This document shows, in pieces, positions 57,601-64,000 of a stretch of DNA of 64,000 nucleotides. The DNA comes from Ciona intestinalis (taxonomy: Eukaryota; Chordata; Ascidiacea; Phlebobranchia; Cionidae). The notes under the pieces were generated by a model. The model had not been told where the DNA came from and searched no databases. It worked only from the letters and a program-made list of their open reading frames with translations. How positions within the stretch are numbered: the first letter of the stretch is position 1; each line of letters opens with the position of its first letter. Both the position numbers and the translations under genes were made by a program. The stretch is taken from NCBI RefSeq assembly GCF_000224145.3, contig NC_020166.2:4599884-4663883 (forward strand), written 5' to 3'.

Positions 57601-58507
57601 TATGCTAATTAGTTTAAAACGTGCTTATTCATTAGATTTGTGATCTCTTATTGTTGTTGTTGTTTTTTGCGAGACTATTTTCCGCACTTATCTCAATTCT
57701 TAATTCTAGCATTTTTCTTTAATCCCTTGATTTAAATCAAATCATAACATATATTTATATTTTTTAGACTAAATTTTCAAATTTAAAACCGCATGACTAG
57801 CGATTAATTAACGAATACTTTTCTGTCTGTTTAAGGCTCTAATTCGTGGTTAAAATGTACTATAACATGGATTAATCGAGTGTACTCGATACATTAATTC
57901 CAACTAAGCTTAGTCTCATAAACCATAGTGCATAAAATCGTCAAATCAATGAGTAATTAATGATTATAACGCTTGCAAGTCAAATAAACTGCATTGCATC
58001 GAGAACGTGTTGGTGACACAGTAATCGGTAACTTTTGGCTTTGTTTACGTTAGTGTGCAAATATAGATAATAAGTGTATATGGTATTAGTCCTTATATCT
58101 CTTATTAAAAGAAATTAAATCGAAAATGGTTGTTACGGCAGGCGAGGATCGAATCCGGGACATTAGGCTATGATATCGCGCGCCATAACTGTTAGGCGAC
58201 TAGAACCAGTTACCAGATTTGTCGAGACAGCGCATATCATAGCCTGGTCCTGGGAGGTTGGGAGTGCACGCGGCACTTGTTGGTACAGGAGTCGTACAGA
58301 GCGTATTTACACATATTCTTTACCAATCACTCAATCCTCATACGACATATACATCATAAGTTTCAATAGTTATAAATTAAAATACATGCATGAATGCATT
58401 CTACCTACTGCTCCACAGTCACCAATTACTAGAACCCGTTTTGTTGGTTACTTCTGATTTGTTTTTGATCGAGCCCAGTTGACCGTTGTAGTAAAATGGT
58501 TAATTAA
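57601..58507. repeat. Dispersed repeat block with tRNA-like segment
   Basis: 57,640-57,820 again matches the 5,800-5,920 repeat in reverse. 58,085-58,490 is an inverted copy of 4,140-4,700, and the tRNA-like tract at 58,140-58,200 contains a B-box-like ggattcgatcc on the minus strand. Confidence 0.6.
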
Positions 58508-58703
58508 TATGGTAGGGTGGGGGAAGATGGGACATCTTTTCGGTTAGTTTTCTCTTTCCATTTGGTAGTAAACAAAGAACATTCAATGTTTATAAAACCG
58601 TATCCTCGCGACTTCCACAGACCGTTGTTAATTGTTTAAAACACGATCAGGCTATTTGGATATTATGTGTTAAAGATGTCCCCCTTTCCCCTACCCTACT
58701 ATA
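58508..58703. mobile_element. Short TAGGGTGGGG MITE, copy d
   Basis: Ends atggtagggtgggggaagat and gtcccccttt-cccctacccta. It lies beside a repeat of 57,190-57,390, so c and d may share a larger duplicated block. Confidence 0.85.
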
Positions 58704-59294
58704 TTATGCTAATTAATTTAAGCCGTGCTCATTCATTAGATCTGTGATCTCTTGTCTTATTTCTGTGACGGCAATTTAGGTCCAAAAAAACTTAGTGGGT
58801 ATAGGGAAAATATATGTTTTCCAGTAAATTACATAAAAACTTGGGCTTAAAAACAAATTTAAAAGTTGAAAAATATAAAAATCATGTGTTATTTGTTTTC
58901 TGTAACAAAAAAGTCAAAAATAGAATTAGAAGCGGTTGATTTGTGACATTTTAGTTATTTAATGCGGCTAAATTTATATATTTTTTCCCAAAAAATGTTA
59001 GGTTAGGTTAATAAAAGCTGCGTTACACCTTCCCACAAAAGGAAAACACAAACAAAACCTAACAAGTTCGTTTATATCCATTGCCAAAGTCACCGCTTTT
59101 GCTCTATTTTGGAAACACAAAGACGGCAGTTGGACCACTCGGTGTTTATACGACTCTGCTTTTAGCCTACCACGATTTAACAAGTATTTAAAATTTTTAG
59201 CACCTTACCTGAGTCCGTATATATAAACATGTTTATCTACGGACACTGCACCATACTACTTCGCATTTTTAAATGTTTAAAAAATATTGTTTCT
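58704..59294. other. Unassigned AT-rich sequence
   Basis: Only weak similarity of 59,190-59,290 to 54,480-54,570 was noticed. No gene was recognised. Confidence 0.4.
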
Positions 59295-59565
59295 ATTTAA
59301 GTAGGGTGGGGGAAGATGGGACACTTTGTCGTACGAGACTCTTTTTTAATTTTCTTTTTACGGACCCCCATTTAATGATAATAAAAAGATGATAATTTAT
59401 AAGAAGTGGCTTGTGCCAAAAACAGAGTAGTAATACCCAATTTGTAGCAAAAATAAAAACTTTATCAATAGTTATAATAAATTTTCTGTTATTACAAGTT
59501 CATATACATTTGTGGGATACAATATTTATCTATTGATGTTCGAACATCACCCATTGTCGTTCTAA

Positions 59566-59624
59566 CATGGCGCCCTCTATAACTTATTTCTTGCCCTACT
59601 GTTATAGCTATAGAGGGCGCCATG
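59566..59624. mobile_element. 59-bp micro-MITE with 16-bp perfect terminal repeats
   Basis: catggcgccctctata at the left and tatagagggcgccatg at the right, flanked by cgttctaa on both sides (59558-59565, 59625-59632). Confidence 0.85.
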
Positions 59625-59666
59625 CGTTCTAACAATACCAATTGTTATGCAATAATATAATGTATA

Positions 59667-60342
59667 ATATGATGGATATAACGAGCTATATAGCTGCGCA
59701 GAAGTTAAAATGGTTATACGAGCTTTTTAACCCAGCCTCACAATCAACATGGAAAGCTATTGAAACCCTAATACCAGAATCTTACTTATGGGAGGCAATC
59801 AAATCAAATTTACCGAACAACCACGCGCTAATAACCAATGCTTCTCTGTTTAACTTTGGGATGATCGACTCTCCAAACTATGTTTTCTGCAATACGGAAA
59901 CAAACTCCCTTGTTCACATGTTTACGAAATATAAAATGATTCAAAGTTTCTGGGAAAATATTAATGAATGGATTGTTGCAAAATTCAGAAAACCGTTAAT
60001 AATCACTGATGATATTAAAGTGTTTGGTATACAACATGAGAAATCGCCGAATCTGATTAATTGTATATTACTTGGTGTACGTTTTTATATTTATCGCTGT
60101 AAAGTTCAGAAGCATCTACCAAACGTGGACTCTTGTATTGATTATATAAATGAAATTAGAAAAACCGAAAAAGCAATTGCTATGAAAAGTTTCCTTTAGC
60201 TGAGCACCTCGCTAAATGGTCGTCCATGTAAAATTAATGGCGTTTACTTTTGTAATGTTTAGTGTGTGTAAAGTATTTGTTAGAGTGTTTCATTTCAGTC
60301 GCTCGCTGTGTGTGTATTTATTTAATAATAATAAAAAAAAAT
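59667..60342 (+). mobile_element. L1-type LINE 3' fragment (ORF2 C-terminus)
   Basis: An uninterrupted frame of about 177 codons up to 60,199 encodes the extreme C-terminus of an L1-like ORF2. FGMIDSPNYVFCNTETNSLVHMF followed by QSFWENINEWI (positions about 59,850-59,975) matches the conserved Cys/His tail region, but two of the usual Cys positions are Tyr and Lys. An AT-rich tail ends in an A-run. The 16-bp target duplication aataatataatgtata flanks it (59651-59666, 60343-60358). The ATG at 59,642 belongs to the host repeat. Confidence 0.88.
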
Positions 60343-60839
60343 AATAATATAATGTATAGTAACATGTTAAAAACTATAGCAGTAGGTTAAGAAAAAGAAT
60401 GTTTAGACTTAATTTTCACAGCGTACAGTATATATCGTGTTATTTACATATATTCCTATTTATAAATACACTTATTAATCAAAATTAACAATGATTTTAA
60501 ACTGTCCCATCTTATCCTGTGTGTTTTCGAATTTGTAAAATTAATATATATGGATATAAGTTTTGATTTTGATATTTTTACAAAAAAACTCTCTTGGGTT
60601 TAAATACCTGCTGTAGTGCAATTTGAAGTTTTTTGGTACAGATTAAACATAAATAGTGCTATAGTCTGTTATACACTGATGTACACTTTTCAAAAATACA
60701 CATAACTCAACATGAATAATTTTCCATCGCCCTACTTTGGTGTTTTGGGTAAAAAAACTGTATACCCTTATATTTATAGTTTTTAAATGTTTGCCTATAT
60801 TACTTTATAAAATCAAATAGCAAGAACTTAGTACATTAC

Positions 60840-60930
60840 CTCCAGTTTGGGCTTGTTTTGTCTTTCCTTTTCTTGGCTGGCCATCTTTTGAGCTATGTGC
60901 ACCAGATGGTTCCAGACAAGTATCCAACAT
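60840..60930 (-). CDS. Candidate orphan first coding exon
   Basis: ATG at 60930 opens 30 codons (MLDTCLEPSGAHSSKDGQPR, then KGKTKQAQTG) ending at a gtaatg donor in phase 1. The peptide is basic and Ser/Lys-rich, with no recognised family. No downstream exon was found before the integrin gene. Its phase would also fit integrin exon 2, but it has no signal peptide, so such a splice would not give a secreted receptor. The frame may be fortuitous. Confidence 0.3.
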
Positions 60931-61069
60931 TATGTAAAATGTAATCAAGAGATTTTACAGTTTATGCAATTTTGAAAAGCGGTTGTTGATACAAATCTAG
61001 TTTGTCAATGGTATACAACTTGATAAAAGAAAAGAGAATCAATAAAACTTTGCATCTTGTTAAGTTTGG

Positions 61070-61230
61070 TGGCAGAGTGGTTGGCGCGCCTGTAATCTAG
61101 GTTCAGGGCTCGCCGCTGCTGTTATTGAAGGCGTGTGTTTTGGTAAGTCATCTGACGCCAGTTGTTTCACCCACGGGTCATTGGTGGGTTGTCTAAATTA
61201 TAAGCCATACACAAAATACAATCACCTAAC
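61070..61230 (+). mobile_element. tRNA-derived SINE or SINE fragment
   Basis: Perfect A-box TGGCAGAGTGG at 61070-61080 and a degenerate B-box GGTTCAGGGCT at 61100-61110. The head resembles the SINE at 21880-22050. Confidence 0.65.
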
Positions 61231-61565
61231 AGAGTAACGGTTAGTCACATATACGTGGAAACTTATAAGCGGCACGACTCACCAGGTGAAAACAAAACAT
61301 AACACCCGTGTTATAACGACTCTTGTTTTTTCCACCACTCGAGCAAGCTACATACATTTATTGATTTATTCATATACCAGAACTTTCCAAGCTCTCACCA
61401 AAAAATCGGTAGAGTATTCTTTGCTTTCACTAAGCTGACTTCATTTTAAACTTAGCGCCATCATTGTAGTTAAATCATATTTTATAGAGGGCACCATGGG
61501 TCTACCCAAAGTTAGTATAGACCAAGTTAGGAAACGGCGGACTCTAGTTTTGGCGTTTGGACTGA

Positions 61566-63120
61566 ATGGTCGCAATGCCTCAGTCTAGTTACGCTGCAAA
61601 AGTTTCTGCGCCCTCTCTGATGAGAAGAGCTGCATGTTTGGCAGTAAGAACGATAAATATAATGGTAGAGGAAGAGCTCTGTAAGCTAGTTAAGGAAGTT
61701 GATTTCGCACTCGAAAAGCTTGTTGGTATTGCAAGCAAAAAAGGTAATTTGGTGGATTTTACTTGTAAGGATCGAGCAGGAGCCATTGAACTGACGGACA
61801 AATTGTCAAAACATGGCAGCATCAAGGCTGTCCGCCTGTATGAAAGCACCAAAACAAGAGTTGCCATCGGTTGGGTTCCAATACCTATGGAAAATGAAGC
61901 TATAAAGAAGTTCGTCGAAACACATTTTTGTAAAGTGGACTACATCTACAGCAAAAAGAATAAGCTTGGCCTCTTATCGGGATTAAGGATTCTGAACATC
62001 GAAACAAAAGATATAAAAGAAAACCCAATACCGTCCTATATTAACATTGATGGATTTGAATGTTATGTGTCATATACCGGCCAATCCATTACCTGTAAAT
62101 ACTGCCAAAAGCCAGGTCACAAGCAAGCAGAGTGCCCTGTCAGAACAAAGGACTACCCTTCATTATCGCAACAGGCCGAAGGCGGAAACGACACGAATTC
62201 CAACCAGAACTAACGACAGACAAAAACATGTTCCAGTGCATTCAGTGTGATTCGCTCTCAATTGCATGTAATTGTGGAACATTGAACGAAGTACCGGCAC
62301 CACAAGACAGTAAGAAATGCGCCAACCCAAGATGCGAACACAGGATTTTCACATGTAGTTGCGGGATTGTTAAACCAGCTCTCGTTGGAGCTAACGAACG
62401 ACACAAATGCAAATGCGGATTTGAATTTGAACAACTGACAGACTCCCACTGCACTCCACAATCATAATGCTTCTAAAGTTATTCTCACAAAACGTATGTA
62501 TGTCGGCTACACGATACACTAAAACGGAAAGCAATATTTAACTTCTTTAAGCGGAAAAAAGTGGATATACTGTTTCTCCAGGAAACCTACAGTACGCAAG
62601 TAACCCAGACCCCTTGGAGGTTGGATTGGCAGGGGGGAACCTTTATGGCACACGGAACAAACAGAAGCGGAGGGGTCGCCATCCTGTTTAATACAACACT
62701 CAGTTACTCAATTCATTCGTCATCCAGACGGACGATTCCTACTCGTCGATATGTCGACTCAAAACACACGAATCCTACTGGCCAGTATTTACGGACCTAA
62801 TGTAGATAGACCCGAATTCTTCGATCGTTGCGGGGCGTCAAGCACAAGCAAAACAAACTCACGCAGGACCATCTTGGCGAACATGGAACATCTTGGTCTA
62901 CAAGACATCTTCCGAATAAAAAATACAGACTGTCGCAAATATTCAAGAGTGCAGGTTAACCCTTTTGCAGCAAGTCGAATCGACTACTTTCTTATTTCAG
63001 ACGACCTTCTTCAAGCAACAGTTACAGCAGATATAAAACCGAGTATAAAATCAGATCATTCCGCAATCCTGCTCGAGGTTAGTCTGATCGGCCAAAACAC
63101 CAAGGTGATCCTAGAATACA
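61566..63120 (+). mobile_element. Defective LINE: ORF1 with zinc knuckle and ORF2 endonuclease
   Basis: ORF1-like frame 61,566-62,213 (215 codons) has a CX2CX4HX4C knuckle, CKYCQKPGHKQAEC, near its end. An overlapping +1-type frame 62,132-62,467 is very Cys-rich (CIQC, CNCG, CSCG, CKCG). An apurinic-type endonuclease follows in two frames: 62,561-62,800 (VDILFLQETY; GGVAILFN) and 62,751-63,170 (LLASIYGPN, SRIDYFLIS, SDHSAI). The catalytic Glu, RID and SDH motifs remain, but the central GDFN region is deleted and the frame shifts between pieces. No reverse transcriptase is present, since the element gives way to satellite sequence near 63,120. Confidence 0.88.
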
Positions 63121-63179
63121 GATATTCTAGCGGCCATTTTCGATACCTTCTACTGGTACCACTAACCTAAAATTTGGAA

Positions 63180-64000
63180 ACTGTACTAACTAGACCCCAG
63201 CGGTACCGATTCTAAAATGAAAAATTTAAAATTCAAAAAAATATTAATTATGAATATTAATATTCGCCATAAAAACATATGTATAGAATTTTCTCCCGAT
63301 CCAGCTTCGAATATGTTATAGCGCTAAGTGATACCTAAAATATGAAACATTATTTTCTTTAAAAAAGTGCGGGGATAGATGTTAAATATAAAAAAGTATG
63401 ATCATAACTTGAATCATATAAATATTATATTTTCGATTTTTTTTGCGAAAATATAACTTACGCATACATCTATGTAGGTCACTAGCATGTTATCCCCATC
63501 AAAAAAAAAAATAATTTCAACTTTTTTTTATAACTGAATATTAATATTCGTCATAAAAACATATTTATAGAATTTTCTCCCGATCCAGCTTCGAATATGT
63601 TATAGCGCTACGTAATACCTAAAAAATGAAACATCATTTTCTTCAAAAAAGTGCGGGGAAGGGTTCAGAATACAAACAAGTATGAGGGTCATAACCCGAA
63701 TCATACAAGTATTAAATTTTAAAATATTTCGGCGAAAATATAACTTACGCATACATCTATGTAGGTCACTCACATGTTATCCCCATCGAAAAAAAAATTA
63801 ATTTCAACTTTTTTTATAACTGAATATTAATATTCGTCATAAAAATATATTTATAGAATTTTCTCCCGATCCAGCTTCGAATATGTTATAGCGCTACGTA
63901 ATACCTAAAAAATGAAACATCATTTTCTTCAAAAAAGTGCGGGGAAGGGTTCAGAATACAAACAAGTATGAGGGTCATAACCCATCTTACTATTATATAA
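63180..64000. repeat. Satellite, about 285-bp unit, continuing past the window
   Basis: The start gaatattaatattcg recurs at 63,252, 63,536 and 63,822. Units share ttctcccgatccagcttcga, atgttatagcgcta, agtgcgggga and acttacgcatacatctatgt. Units two and three are more alike than unit one. Confidence 0.92.

Larger units (their letters stand above)
59295..60542 (-). mobile_element. TATAGTAGGG element, inverted copy carrying two insertions
   Basis: Left end tagggtgggggaagatgggac at about 59,301. The remainder is the reverse complement of the family interior and ends near 60,542 inside the element (right end lost). It hosts the micro-MITE at 59566-59624 and the LINE fragment at 59667-60342. Confidence 0.75.

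Noticed and set aside
58140..58210. Functional tRNA gene on the minus strand
   Set aside because: A B-box-like tract is present but the acceptor and anticodon arms do not pair, and the sequence recurs within a dispersed repeat at 4,575-4,650.

Overview
The window looks like nuclear DNA from a tunicate, most likely a Ciona species. It is AT-rich, has two intron-rich animal genes on the minus strand with clean GT-AG introns, carries many short inverted-repeat transposons, and shows 50-base assembly gaps flanked by near-identical sequence, as expected from a very polymorphic genome. The species call is inference; the gene and repeat structures below were read directly.

Region 1 (about 2.8-22.7 kb, minus strand): a complete hnRNP A/B-type gene with two RRMs and a Tyr/Arg/Pro/Ser-rich tail. 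I reconstruct 22 coding exons joined in one frame (539 codons with exon 17, 435 without it). Eleven consecutive tail exons are short, all have phase 1 at both ends, and encode variants of a YDRYGPP-like unit. The introns hold three nearly identical 242-bp structured repeats, a CACGTG minisatellite and several hAT-type elements with 8-bp target duplications. One hAT sits 26 bases upstream of a 3' splice site.

Region 2 (22.7-29.4 kb): intergenic, composed mostly of dispersed repeats.

Region 3 (29.4-51.1 kb, minus strand): a complete integrin beta gene with 18 coding exons giving exactly 797 codons plus stop. It has a signal peptide, PSI domain, beta-I domain with a DLSKS MIDAS motif, Cys-rich EGF-like repeats, one membrane helix, and a cytoplasmic tail with NPIF and NPMY motifs. 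Coding exon 3 is present twice, on either side of a gap, and using both copies would break the frame. This is best read as two haplotypes placed in tandem.

Region 4 (51.1-64 kb): a transposon graveyard. A roughly 1.4-kb inverted-repeat element ending in TATAGTAGGGTGGGG is interrupted by a 5'-truncated LINE (13-bp target duplication) in one copy and by an L1-type LINE fragment (16-bp target duplication) in another. Both copies also carry about 60-bp micro-elements with CATGGCGC ends and 8-bp duplications. A defective LINE with a zinc-knuckle ORF1 and an endonuclease lies at 61.5-63.1 kb. A satellite with a roughly 285-bp unit runs off the right edge.

No tRNA or rRNA gene, CRISPR array or bacterial feature was seen. 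The most unusual structures are the phase-locked exon array with its intronic 242-bp repeats, and the 59-62 bp micro-elements.
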